Source of the DNA: JAENVU01 sp963756815
GTDB taxonomy: Bacteria > Actinomycetota > Acidimicrobiia > IMCC26256 > JAENVU01
NCBI GenBank assembly: GCA_963756815.1
Contig: CAVWPR010000007.1
Location: 1 to 64,000 of the forward strand
Direction: 5' to 3'
DNA: 64,000 nt
Within the stretch, counting starts at the first letter, position 1; every line of letters starts with the position of its first letter. Shown piece by piece: positions 18,772-28,021 of the stretch. The position numbers were made by a program, and so were the translations under genes. The notes under the pieces are model-generated. The model was not told the DNA's origin, searched no databases, and saw nothing but the letters and a program-made list of their open reading frames with translations.

Positions 18772-20105
18772 CGGACTACGACGTCATCGTCGTCGGCGCC
18801 GGTGCGCCCGGCGAGCACTGCGCCGGTGCGTTGGCCGAGGGCGGGTTGCGGGTCGCCGTCGTGGAGCGCGAGCTGGTGGGCGGCGAGTGCTCGTACTGGG
18901 CTTGCATCCCGTCGAAGACGCTCCTGCGACCGGGCGAGGCCGCGCACGCCGCGAACGACGCGGCCGGGAGCGCGCACGTCGACGTCGAGGCGGCGCTCGC
19001 GTGGCGCGACTTCATGGTCTCGAACCACACCGACGCGAGTGCCGAGACGTGGCTGGCCGACCGCGGCATCGACCTCCTGCGCGGCTCCGGACGTCTCGCC
19101 GGGCCCGGCGCGGTCGAGGTCGACGGCGTCCGCCACACCGCCCGGCACGTCGTCGTCGCCACCGGTGCGGAGGCAATCGTGCCGCCGGTCCCCGGTCTCC
19201 GGGAGCTCGACGGCGTGTGGACGAATCGCGAGGTCACCGCCATGACCGCGGTGCCGGAGCGCCTGGTGATCCTCGGCGCGGGACCCGTCGGCGTGGAGAT
19301 GGCCCAGGCCGTGCGCCGACTCGGCGGTGAGGTGGCGCTCGCCGATCTGGCCGAGCACGTGCTCGCCAACGAGCCCGCGCCGCTGGGCGAGGCGCTCGGC
19401 GAGGTCCTTCGCCGCGACGGCGTCGAGCTCACGCTCGGCGTGGGCGCGGCAGCGCAGCGGCGCGCGACGGCGACGACTACGTCCTGACCCTCGACGACGG
19501 CAGGGAGCTGCGTGGTGATCGCCTCCTGGTCGCGACGGGTCGTCGCCCGCGGGTCGACGGCATCGGGCTCGAGACCGTCGGCATCGAACCCGACCGGCAC
19601 GGGATCCCGGTCGACGCGCACCTGCGCGCCGGCGAAGGCCTCTGGGCGGTCGGCGACGTCACCGGCATCTGGCCCCTGACGACGACGGGCAAGTACCAGG
19701 GCGACATCGTCGCCGCGAACATCCTGGGCGAGCGACGCGAGGCGAACTACGAGGCCCTCCCGCGCGTCGTGTTCACCGACCCCCAAGCTGCCGCGGTCGG
19801 CGCGAACGACGCGCGCTTTCGCGGCACGGCGCCCGTGGCCGGCGTCGCGAGGACGGCCACGTACACCCGGGCCTACGCCGACTCCAACGGCTTCCTCACC
19901 CTCCTCAGCGACGGCGAGCGCCTGACGGGCGCGTACGCGCTCGGGCCCGAGGCCGGCGAGTGGCTGCAGCAGGCGACCCTGGCGATCCGCGCGCACGTCC
20001 CGCTCGACGTGCTGCGCGACACGATCCAGCCGTTCCCGACCTTCTCGGAGATCTACGCCGAACGCGCTCGGCGTGCTCCGAGCCGACATCGCCCGAGCCC
20101 GGTAG
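18768..20105 (+). CDS. FAD-dependent pyridine nucleotide-disulfide oxidoreductase (two compensating frameshifts)
   Basis: About 445 residues of the dihydrolipoyl/mercuric reductase type. Seen: FAD-binding VVGAGAPG, redox CxxxxC (GECSYWACIPSK), NAD-binding ILGAGPVGVE, ATGRRP, and the interface-domain ending DTIQPFPTFSEIY, with Phe where lipoamide dehydrogenases have the catalytic His. Frames change at about 19440-19470 and again at about 20060-20070, after which ALGVLRADIARAR ends at the TAG at 20103-20105. The GTG at 18768 overlaps the VOC stop. Likely a thiol/quinone or flavin-linked reductase; the missing His argues against true lipoamide dehydrogenase activity. Confidence 0.83.
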
Positions 20106-20114
20106 GGAGGGCCC

Positions 20115-20876
20115 GTGACCGACACCATCCACTCCGACCTGGCGCCGCGCGCGCCCGAGCTGCTCGACCGGACCGTCGTGGTGATCGGCGGGAGCGCGGG
20201 CATCGGACTCCAGACCGCACGACGGGCCCGAGCCGAGGGTGCCGACGTGATCCTCACCGGTCGCGACCACGATCGTCTCGCGCGGGCCGCGAGCCAGGTG
20301 GGCGCGCACGACATCGCAGCATTCGACGCGACGGACTTCGACCAGCTGGGGGCGTTCTTCGCCCGGCTGCCGACGCCCGTCGACCACGTCCTCGTGACCG
20401 GACCCGGTCCGTACTACGCGCCGCTGGTGGACATCGACCTCGACGCGGCGCGTCGAGACGTCGAAGCGCATCTCCTGCTCCCTCTCCAGGTCGGACGGCT
20501 CGCGGCGAGCGCGGTGCATCCCGGCGGGACCCTGCTCTTCATGAGCGGCACGGGTGGGCGGAGCACGCAGCCCGGCTTCGCCTTGATCTCCGCGCTCACC
20601 GCGGCGATGCCGGCGCTCGTCAAGGTCCTCGCGCTCGAGCTCGCGCCGATCCGCGTGAACCTGATCGCGGCCGGGTTCGTCGACACACCGCTGTCGGCGA
20701 CGCTGCTCGGCGACGAGCTGGACGCGCGCCGTGAGCAGCTCCGCACGACCCTGCCGATCCGACGCGTCGTCGGACCCGCCGACATCGCGAACCTGGCGGT
20801 CCACCTCATGGCGAACACGGCCCTCACCGGTGCGACCTACGACATCGACGGCGGGCAGCAACTCGTCCAGGGGTAG
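20115..20876 (+). CDS. atypical short-chain dehydrogenase lacking the catalytic Tyr
   Basis: 253 residues of SDR fold: TGxxxGxG equivalent IGGSAGIG near residue 29, a C-terminal PxRVNLIAAGFVDTPLS segment and YDIDGGQQ. The expected YxxxK is replaced by hydrophobic sequence (PGFALISALTAAM), so classical SDR chemistry is doubtful. Related proteins with this feature exist among actinobacterial SDRs. GTG start with GGGAGG 5 bases upstream, 9 bases after the preceding gene. Unknown role; perhaps a binding or regulatory SDR, or an isomerase-like enzyme. Confidence 0.85.
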   Translation: MTDTIHSDLAPRAPELLDRTVVVIGGSAGIGLQTARRARAEGADVILTGRDHDRLARAASQVGAHDIAAFDATDFDQLGAFFARLPTPVDHVLVTGPGPYYAPLVDIDLDAARRDVEAHLLLPLQVGRLAASAVHPGGTLLFMSGTGGRSTQPGFALISALTAAMPALVKVLALELAPIRVNLIAAGFVDTPLSATLLGDELDARREQLRTTLPIRRVVGPADIANLAVHLMANTALTGATYDIDGGQQLVQG

Positions 20877-20899
20877 CCCGCCACACCGAGAGGATTCCC

Positions 20900-21211
20900 A
20901 TGCGCGCCGACATCGCACCGGGTGGTGCGTTCCCCGACTCCGAGCTGCCCGATCACACCGGCACGCCGCGCCGGCTCAGCGCGCTGCAGGGCCCCGACCC
21001 GATGATCCTCACGCTCGCTCGCAACGGCTACTGGTTCTGGGGACGACCGTCGTTCGACGATCTCTGGCGCGAGCTGCGGGCGGCGACTCGCGAGGTCCGC
21101 CCCGACTGGGACCTGAGCGCGCCCGGACTCCGTGAGGCGCGGGACGCCGACGACTGGTCGCGCATCCACGGTTGGGACCGGCGCGCCGGATCGCGACCGA
21201 AGCCGTCGTGA
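20900..21211 (+). CDS. redoxin (AhpC/TSA-type) with large internal deletion
   Basis: 103 residues. The first ~38 residues match the start of an actinobacterial AhpC/TSA redoxin (PGGAFPDSELPDHTG, PMILTLAR), and residues ~40-100 match the C-terminal tail of the same family (NGYWFWGRPSFDDLWRELR, RPDWDLSAPGLREA). The middle, about 90-100 residues with the peroxidatic cysteine and the thioredoxin-fold core, is absent while the frame is kept. The protein cannot act as a peroxiredoxin. The stop overlaps the next SDR's GTG, so translation coupling survives. Could be a real deletion or an assembly collapse. Confidence 0.75.
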   Translation: MRADIAPGGAFPDSELPDHTGTPRRLSALQGPDPMILTLARNGYWFWGRPSFDDLWRELRAATREVRPDWDLSAPGLREARDADDWSRIHGWDRRAGSRPKPS

Positions 21212-21921
21212 CCTCGACACCGCGCCGCGTCGCCATCGTCACCGGCGCATCGCAGGGCATCGGCGCGGGGCTCGTCGATGCGTTGCGAGGCGTCGGCTAC
21301 GCCGTCGTCGGCACCTCACGTTCGATCGCACCCTCGGACGACGACGACTACGTGACCGTGCGCGGCGACATCTCGGAGCCCGAGACCGCGGCGCGGGTGG
21401 CGGGTGCCGCGATCGATCGATTCGGCCGGATCGACAGCCTGATCAACAACGCCGGGGTCTTCGTCGCCAAACCCTTCACCGAGTACACCGACGCCGACTA
21501 CCTCCGCATCACCGCCGTGAACCTCGCGGGCTTCTTCCACATGACCCAGCGGGTGATCGGCCCGATGCAGCGCCAGGGCGGCGGCCACGTCGTCACGATG
21601 ACCACCACCCTCGCCGACCACGCGGACCACACGAGCCCGTCGGTGCTGACGTCGCTCACGAAGGGCGGCCTCGCCGCCGCGACCCGCTCGCTCGCGACGG
21701 AGTACGCCGCGTCCGGCATCCGGGTGAACGCCATCGCAGCCGGCGTGATCCGGACACCCGTGCACGACGCCGCGAGCTACGAGGGCATGGCCGAGCGCCA
21801 GCCGCTCGGCCGGCTCGGCGGCGTCGACGACGTCATCGGCGCCATCCTCTACCTCGAGCACGCGAGCTTCGTCACCGGCGAGACGCTGCACGTCGACGGC
21901 GGCTGGGCCGCGGGGCACTGA
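21208..21921 (+). CDS. short-chain dehydrogenase/reductase with altered active site
   Basis: 237 residues from the GTG at 21208 (GTGA overlap with the redoxin stop). NAD(P) motif TGASQGIG, NNAG, a PxxVHDAA segment and HVDGGWAAGH C-terminus are typical. The active site reads VLTSLTKGG: the Lys is present but the position four residues before it is Thr, not Tyr. It is the second SDR in this operon with an incomplete YxxxK. Probably binds NAD(P)(H); reductase activity is uncertain. Confidence 0.88.
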   Translation: MTSTPRRVAIVTGASQGIGAGLVDALRGVGYAVVGTSRSIAPSDDDDYVTVRGDISEPETAARVAGAAIDRFGRIDSLINNAGVFVAKPFTEYTDADYLRITAVNLAGFFHMTQRVIGPMQRQGGGHVVTMTTTLADHADHTSPSVLTSLTKGGLAAATRSLATEYAASGIRVNAIAAGVIRTPVHDAASYEGMAERQPLGRLGGVDDVIGAILYLEHASFVTGETLHVDGGWAAGH

Positions 21922-21933
21922 CGAGCCCGGCGG

Positions 21934-23812
21934 TCACGTCGCCGGACCCTCGGCTTCGGCGATCGCCCACGCCGCGTTGACCAGCCCGATGTGGCTGAAC
22001 GCCTGCGGGAAGTTCCCCAGCAACTCCCCCGAGACCGGATCGACCTCCTCCGCGAGCAGCCCGACGTCGTTCACGAACGCCGCGGCGCGTTCGAAGACGA
22101 CGCGTGCGCGGGCGGGTCGACCCGCGCGCGCGAGCGCTTGTGCGAGCCAGAAGGTGCAGAGCAGGAACGCTCCTTCGTCGCCGACGAGCCCGTCGCCGGC
22201 CCGGTAGCGGTACACGAGACCGCGGTCGTCGGTGAGCCGACGCTCCGTGGCGTCGATCGTCGACATCACCATCGCGTCATCGGCGGGAAGGAAGCCGACC
22301 AAACCCACCATCAGGCTCGAGGCGTCCAGGTCGTCGGAGCCGAACGACTGCGTGAACGCCCCGACCCGATCGCTCCAGCCCTCCTCCAGGATGGCGCGCC
22401 GTATCTCGTCCTGCGTCCGCGTGAACGTCGGGACACGGCCCGTGGCGCCGAGCACATCGGCCAGCGCGATCGCGCGATCGAGCGCCACCCAACACATCAG
22501 CTTCGAGTACAGGAAGTGCCGCGGCGCACCCCGAACCTCCCAGATGCCGTGATCCTTCTCCTGCCAGCGGCGAGCCGCGACCTCGGCGAGCTCGACCAGA
22601 AACGCCCGGGTCCCCCGCGTCAGCGTCGGCGGCGCGCCCCAGCGGTCCGGGGCGGCCGCCGGCCCCACCCGCTGCGCGCGGTCGAAGAGCCGGTCGGAGA
22701 GGCGATGCACGGCGCTGAGCAACTCCCCGTAGACGTCCAGCTGGCGCTGCTGCCAGGCGCCGTTGCCGACCCGCACGGGCGTCGACCCCCGCCAGCCCGG
22801 GAGGTGCGGGAGCTCGCGCTCGGTCAGGTCCCGCTCGCCGCCGATGCCGAACATGATCTGCAGGTCGCCGGACTCCTGGAGCGAGCCGGCCGCGAAGGCG
22901 GTCATCGACTCGAAGAACTCGTTCGCCTCGTCGGGACACGCTGCCACCCACAACGCCTCGATGGTGAACGACGCGTCGCGAACCCACGCGTACCGGTAAT
23001 CCCAGTTCCGTTCACCCCCGACCACCTCGGGCAACGAGGTCGTCGCCGCTGCGCAGATCGCGCCCGTGGGCCGGTAGGACAACGCCTGCAGGACGCGCCC
23101 GCTGTGGTGGACCAGGTCGCGCCACGGCCCGACGTACGCCTGGTGCAGGTCCGACCACGACTGCCACGCCGCCACCGTGTCGTCGAGCCGCGTCGCGATC
23201 TCCGCGTCGCTCCACACGCGGGCCTGCTCGTCGTCCGCCCTCTGGGCGTGGTGCAGCGCGAAGCGCGCCTGCTCCCCTTCGTGGAGCACGAACCGGCTCG
23301 CGGCCGACGACCCCATCGACCGTGAGGGCAGTCCCACACGACAGCAGCAGGACGTCGGCACCGCCGGTCGCGAGCAGCCCTCCGTCCACGGCCTCGAGCA
23401 CCGGAGTCACGACTCCGTACTCGGGCCGCGGGACGTACTCCACCGCGATCTCGACGACGCCCGCGGTGCACCGCACCTGCCGGAGCAGGAGATGCGGTGC
23501 GCCGTCACCGAGGTCGTGTCCGCGGTTCCCCTCCCCCGTCGCCAGCGCGTCGACGACGACCGCGGTCCCGGTCGCAGTCTCGTGCGTGGTCTCCAACACC
23601 ATGGTCCGATCGAGGTAGCGCCGCGTCACCGATTGGGCGTCGGGAGCCGTCACGGCCCAGTGGCCCGCCTGCTCCCCCAGCAGCCGGCCGAACGTCGACG
23701 GGCTGTCGAAACGCGGGAAGCACAGCCAGTCGATCGACCCGTTCCGGTGCACGAGCGCCGCACTGTGCCGGTCCGACAGGACGGCGTGGTCGGCGATCGC
23801 ATCGAGACTCAT
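21934..23812 (-). CDS. glycoside hydrolase family 15 (trehalase/glucoamylase-like), frameshifted
   Basis: About 626 codons with one frameshift at about 23310-23325. The N-terminal super-sandwich opens with SLDAIADHAVLSDRHSAALV and IDWLCFPRFDSPS. The (alpha/alpha)6 barrel in the second frame has the hallmark RNWDYRYAWVRDASFT and the C-terminal EEVDPVSGELLGNFPQAFSH. Actinobacterial members include acid trehalases as well as glucoamylases; no signal peptide is visible, consistent with cytosolic trehalose or glucan turnover. Convergent with the SDR gene and divergent from nothing, standing 12 bases downstream of the NTF2-like gene on the same strand. Confidence 0.87.
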
Positions 23813-23824
23813 CCGCGCGCCGTC

Positions 23825-24655
23825 TCAGGACCGAACGGCCGGCGCTTCGACGTCGTCGTACACCCTGACCGCCGCGAGCAGACCGTCCGGGCCGCGTTCG
23901 AACACCGCGATGCCGGCCTGCGGGGGGAGATCGTGGCTGCCCCAACGGACGCAGTTGTACTCGAGCGCGCACCGAACGCCGTCGTCGGTCACGGCACAGG
24001 GCTCGAGTCCGATGCCGCCGCCGGCCCCGAAGCACAGGGCGAAGTACTCGCGCAGCGCGGTGATGCCGCGGTGCAGCGCGTCGGGCCCGGTGGACTCGCG
24101 CACGTACCCCGATGCGTCGAAGGTGGCGACGATCGCGTCGACGTCGCCCGCACGCAGCGCGTCCTCGTAGCGACCGACCACATCAGGGGGATTCTCGAGC
24201 CCGGCCTCGAGAATGGGATCCCGGACGTGGCGCCGGCCGTCCACGGGCCACTGGCTGCAATACGTGCGGAACTCCATGGAGACATCGTCGACGGCGTCGG
24301 CGACCACCGCCACCGGCCACACAACCTCGCCGTCGTCGTGAGTGAGGCGGGCGAGGAGCTCCACGACGGCTCGTCCCCTCACGCAGGTGGACGCCACGAG
24401 CTCCGTGGAGGCGCGCCGCTCCGCGAGCAACGCGTGACTCTGCCTGATGAAGTGCCGCAGCTCGCGGTGGCCGCGGACCTTGCCGGCGCGAGGGTCGTGG
24501 ATCACGACGCGACCCGGCCACGCGGTCTCGAGGTCGTGCGCGTCTCCGCGATCCAGCGCGCCGAGGTACTGCGCGACGGGATCGGCACGACCCGCGTCCC
24601 GGATCTCCCGGCGCGCCATCTCGGCGGCCGCGACGAAGTCCGGGAACCACGGCAT
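23825..24655 (-). CDS. tandem SnoaL/NTF2-like domain protein
   Basis: 276 residues from the ATG at 24655, chosen because GGGAGGG lies 6 bases upstream; a GTG at 24673 is the alternative. Two NTF2-fold domains appear in tandem, each opening with a helix pattern of the type YLGALDRGDAHDLETAW and YEDALRAGDVDAIVATFD. Such domains act as isomerases, hydrolases, lyases or binding modules; no catalytic residues can be fixed. Only 12 bases separate it from the GH15 gene, so they form an operon. Confidence 0.8.
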   Translation of the reverse strand: MPWFPDFVAAAEMARREIRDAGRADPVAQYLGALDRGDAHDLETAWPGRVVIHDPRAGKVRGHRELRHFIRQSHALLAERRASTELVASTCVRGRAVVELLARLTHDDGEVVWPVAVVADAVDDVSMEFRTYCSQWPVDGRRHVRDPILEAGLENPPDVVGRYEDALRAGDVDAIVATFDASGYVRESTGPDALHRGITALREYFALCFGAGGGIGLEPCAVTDDGVRCALEYNCVRWGSHDLPPQAGIAVFERGPDGLLAAVRVYDDVEAPAVRS

Positions 24656-24813
24656 CGCCACCCTCCCGGTCACTTGTCCGCCGACGATCAGTCGACATCC
24701 AAACGCAATCTGCTCGTGAGTGCAACGAACCGGCTCGGCCGACGCGCCTTCAGCGAGCGTTGGCCGACCGGATCGGGTCGGGTTACGGTCACGGCACGAG
24801 GGAGGCGCACCGC

Positions 24814-24876
24814 ATGGTGGTCATGATCGTCGTCGCGTGCATCGCCGGCGTCGTGCTCGGCGTCGCGCTCAAATGA
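24814..24876 (+). CDS. 20-residue hydrophobic leader peptide/small membrane protein
   Basis: The reading frame MVVMIVVACIAGVVLGVALK is almost entirely hydrophobic, one membrane span with a C-terminal Lys. GAGGGAGG lies 6 bases before its ATG, and its TGA overlaps the ATG of the MOSC-reductase gene as ATGA. The strong ribosome site belongs to this small frame, while the big gene lacks its own, so the enzyme is likely translated by coupling. It could be a regulatory leader or a small membrane anchor. Confidence 0.55.
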   Translation: MVVMIVVACIAGVVLGVALK

Positions 24877-26657
24877 CCGACGTGACGGTCACGGGCAACC
24901 TCGTCTCGGTCAACGTTGGAATGCCCCGGGACGTCGACTGGCGAGGCCGCACGGTCCGAACCGGGATCTGGAAGCAACCGGTCGACGGCGCGTGTCGCGT
25001 CGGTCGCACGAACCTCGCCGGCGACGGACAGGGTGATCTCGCGGGTCACGGCGGAGAGCAGCGCGCCGTGTACGTGTACCAGCTCGATTCGTACCGGTAC
25101 TGGCGTCAGCACCTCGGGCGCGACGACTTCGTCCACGGTCAGTTCGGCGAGAACTTCACCGTCGACGGCCTGGGCGACGACGAGGTGTGCATCGGCGACC
25201 GGTATCGGATCGGCTCGGCCGTGTTCGAGGTCACCCAACCGCGGGTGACCTGCTACCGGGTGGGCATCCGGCTCGACGAGCCCCGGATGCCCGCGCTCCT
25301 CGTCGCGCACGGCCGACCCGGCTTCTACCTCCGCGTCCTCGAGGCCGGAACCGTTCGCGCCGGCGACGACATCACCAGGTTGGAGGTGGGTCCGGAGCAG
25401 ATGACGGTCCGCGCGTTGAACGCGCTCCTCTACGTCGACCCGCGGCCCGATCCCGACGCGCTTCGTCGCGCCCTGCGCATCCGCGCGTTGAGCCCGGGAT
25501 GGCAGGACTCGATGCGCGCGCTGCTCGAGGCCCGTGCATCCGGGGCCGGCGGGAACGCGGGCCTCGTGGCTCCGGCACCTCCACCCGCGTGGTCCGGCTT
25601 CCGCTCACTTCGCGTCGTCGCCAAGCGCACCGAGACCGTCGACGTCGTGTCGCTCGAACTCGACACCGACGACGGGACGCCGCTGGCGCGCTCGGCGCCC
25701 GGACAGTTCGTGGCCGTCCGGCTGCAGCCACCGGGGGGTACCGCGCCCTTGGTGCGCAGCTACTCGCTGAGCGGAGCACCCGAGGGCCCGAGGTACCGCA
25801 TCAGCGTCAAGGTCGAGCCGAACGGTGCAGCCGGTCACGTGGTACGTGACACGATCCGTGTCGGGGACCGCGTCGACGTCGCCGCCCCTCGCGGCCGGTT
25901 CGTTCTCGACGCACGGGCACCGTCGTCGCACCCGATCACGCTCGTCAGCGCCGGAGTCGGCGTCACGCCGGTCCTCGCGATGCTGCACGCGCTCGTTGCC
26001 GCGGGGGCGACGCGTGAGGTCTGGTGGGTGCACGGCGCTCGCAACCACGACGAGCATGCCTTCGCCGTCGAGGCCGACGAGCTGCTCGCGTCCCTCCCGA
26101 ACGCGCACCGCCTCGTCGTCTACAGCCGGCCGGGAGCGAACGACGTCCACGGGGTCGACTACGACGAGACGGGTCATGTCACCGCCGACGTGATCGCGGC
26201 CGCGGGCACACCCGTCACGAGCGACTTCTTCCTCTGTGGGCCGGCTCCGTTCATGGACTCGCTGCGATCGGGCCTCGTGGCGCTCGGCGTGCCGGCCGGT
26301 GACGTCCACACCGAGCACTTCGGCGCCGAGGACTCGATCACACCCGGCGTGGTCCCCGGTCCGGATCGGGATCCCCACGCGCCCGAGGGGGCGGAGGGCA
26401 CCGGCGCGCTCGTGACGTTCGTTCGCAGCGCGTTGCCGGTCCGGTGGGACGACCGGTTCCCCAGCCTGCTCGAGCTCGCCGAGGCGTGCGACGTCCCGGT
26501 CCGCTGGTCGTGTCGCACCGGCGTGTGCCACACGTGCGAGACCGCGATGCTCGACGGCGGCGTCGACTACGACCCCGATCCGATCGAGGCGCCTGCGGTC
26601 GGCAGCGCGCTCCTCTGCTGCTCGCGACCGGACGGCGATCTCACCCTCGATCTCTGA
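24873..26657 (+). CDS. MOSC domain - ferredoxin/flavin reductase - 2Fe-2S fusion protein
   Basis: 594 residues. Residues about 1-215 form a MOSC/3-alpha domain of the YiiM type (GQFGENFTVDGL, QPRVTCYRVGIRL). About 235-490 form an oxidoreductase with flavin site (RSYSLSGAP) and NAD site (SAGVGVTPVLAML). About 510-594 hold a plant-type 2Fe-2S domain (CRTGVCHTCE, later CC). MOSC domains handle molybdenum-cofactor sulfur; YiiM-like proteins reduce N-hydroxylated compounds. The fusion would carry electrons from NAD(P)H through flavin and Fe-S to a MOSC/Moco centre in one chain. The start is taken at the ATG overlapping the leader peptide stop; the frame open upstream is not coding. Confidence 0.9.
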   Translation: MTDVTVTGNLVSVNVGMPRDVDWRGRTVRTGIWKQPVDGACRVGRTNLAGDGQGDLAGHGGEQRAVYVYQLDSYRYWRQHLGRDDFVHGQFGENFTVDGLGDDEVCIGDRYRIGSAVFEVTQPRVTCYRVGIRLDEPRMPALLVAHGRPGFYLRVLEAGTVRAGDDITRLEVGPEQMTVRALNALLYVDPRPDPDALRRALRIRALSPGWQDSMRALLEARASGAGGNAGLVAPAPPPAWSGFRSLRVVAKRTETVDVVSLELDTDDGTPLARSAPGQFVAVRLQPPGGTAPLVRSYSLSGAPEGPRYRISVKVEPNGAAGHVVRDTIRVGDRVDVAAPRGRFVLDARAPSSHPITLVSAGVGVTPVLAMLHALVAAGATREVWWVHGARNHDEHAFAVEADELLASLPNAHRLVVYSRPGANDVHGVDYDETGHVTADVIAAAGTPVTSDFFLCGPAPFMDSLRSGLVALGVPAGDVHTEHFGAEDSITPGVVPGPDRDPHAPEGAEGTGALVTFVRSALPVRWDDRFPSLLELAEACDVPVRWSCRTGVCHTCETAMLDGGVDYDPDPIEAPAVGSALLCCSRPDGDLTLDL

Positions 26658-26726
26658 CGGCCGGCAGCGGGCTCGGTCGTCCTCGCCCCCGGCCGGCGCG
26701 AATTGACGGGCGATACGCTCCCGATC

Positions 26727-27971
26727 GTGACGACCACGACGAGTCCACCCCGGAGGACACCCGCCGAGGACGAGCTCCCGCTGATCATCTCGGTCGACGA
26801 CCACGTGATGGAACCGCGTGACCTCTGGCAGGAGCAGCTCCCGCCCAGCATGAAGGCCACAGGGCCACGTGTCGTCCAGGAGCGGGTCAAGCTCGAGTTC
26901 GTCGGCGGCCACTACGGCTTCCGGCGCAACGACCCCGACGGCGAGCTGTGCGACGTGTGGCTCTTCGAGGACACCGCCGTTCCCACCGGCCTGTTGCACG
27001 GCCCGGCCGGCATGCCGCGCGAGGAGCAACGCAACGTCGCCGCCCGCTACGAGGACCTGCGTCCCGGCACGTGGGATCGCGACGCGCGGCTCGCCGACAT
27101 GACCGCCAACCACGTGGAGGCGGCCCTGAACTTCCCCAACATCTTCCCCCGGTTCTGCGGTCAGGGGTTCCTCGAGCGGGACGACAAGGAGCTCGCGCTC
27201 GCGTGCCTCCGGATCTACAACGACTGGATGATCGACGACTGGTGTGCCGGCGCCGGCGCCGGTCGCCTCGTCCCGCTCACGCTCGTTCCGATGTGGGACC
27301 CCGAGCTCGCCGCGGCCGAGGTCCGGCGGTGCGCGGCGAAGGGCAGCCACGCGATCACGTTCAGCGAGAGCCCGGCGAAGCTCGGATGCGCGTCGATGTA
27401 CTCGGGCGAGTGGGACGTCCTGTGGGCGGCGTGCGCGGAGACCGAGACGACGGTGTCGATGCACATCGGCTCGTCGTCGTCGATGCCGACGACGTCGCCC
27501 GACGCACCCCTGGCCACCTCGATGTCGATGTACGCGCAGAACGCCGAGGGGTCGCTGGCCGACTGGGTCTTCTCCGGCACGCTCGCACGGTTCCCGGACA
27601 TCAAGATCGCGTACGCCGAGAGCCAGGTCGGCTGGATGCCGTTCATGCTCGAGCGGCTCGACGCCGTCTACCGCGAGGGTCGCGGCGGCGTCGGAGGCGA
27701 CGGACTGTTGCCGAGCGAGGTCGTGCGGGGTCGGGTCTTCGGGTGCATCTTCGACGACCTGTTCGGGCTGAAGGTCCGCGACGAGGTCGGCGTCGAGCAG
27801 ATCCTGTTCGAGACCGACTACCCCCACTCCGACGGCACGTTCCCGCATTCGCGCAAGGTGGCCCACGACCTGTTCAGCGCCGCCGGCATGGACGCGCGCG
27901 AGTGCTCGCTCGTGCTGCGCGGCAATGCCATCCGGGCGTACGGCCTGGAGCGGTTCGGCATCACCGAATAG
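26727..27971 (+). CDS. amidohydrolase (ACMSD/PF04909-type metal-dependent hydrolase)
   Basis: 414 residues from the GTG at 26727. TIM-barrel amidohydrolase-2 family: the metal motif near the N-terminus is VDDHVMEP rather than HxH, then LNFPNIFPRF, SMHIGSSSS (His), and a late FETDYPHSDGTFP Asp. This pattern is common in actinobacterial paralogues of aminocarboxymuconate decarboxylase and 2,3-dihydroxybenzoate decarboxylase. It may decarboxylate or hydrolyse an aromatic-derived acid. The cupin gene follows after 50 bases on the same strand. Confidence 0.88.
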   Translation: MTTTTSPPRRTPAEDELPLIISVDDHVMEPRDLWQEQLPPSMKATGPRVVQERVKLEFVGGHYGFRRNDPDGELCDVWLFEDTAVPTGLLHGPAGMPREEQRNVAARYEDLRPGTWDRDARLADMTANHVEAALNFPNIFPRFCGQGFLERDDKELALACLRIYNDWMIDDWCAGAGAGRLVPLTLVPMWDPELAAAEVRRCAAKGSHAITFSESPAKLGCASMYSGEWDVLWAACAETETTVSMHIGSSSSMPTTSPDAPLATSMSMYAQNAEGSLADWVFSGTLARFPDIKIAYAESQVGWMPFMLERLDAVYREGRGGVGGDGLLPSEVVRGRVFGCIFDDLFGLKVRDEVGVEQILFETDYPHSDGTFPHSRKVAHDLFSAAGMDARECSLVLRGNAIRAYGLERFGITE

Positions 27972-28021
27972 CCGAGGACCGGCTGCTCGATCCGGTCGTC
28001 CGGACGCGAAGGAGCTCGAGC

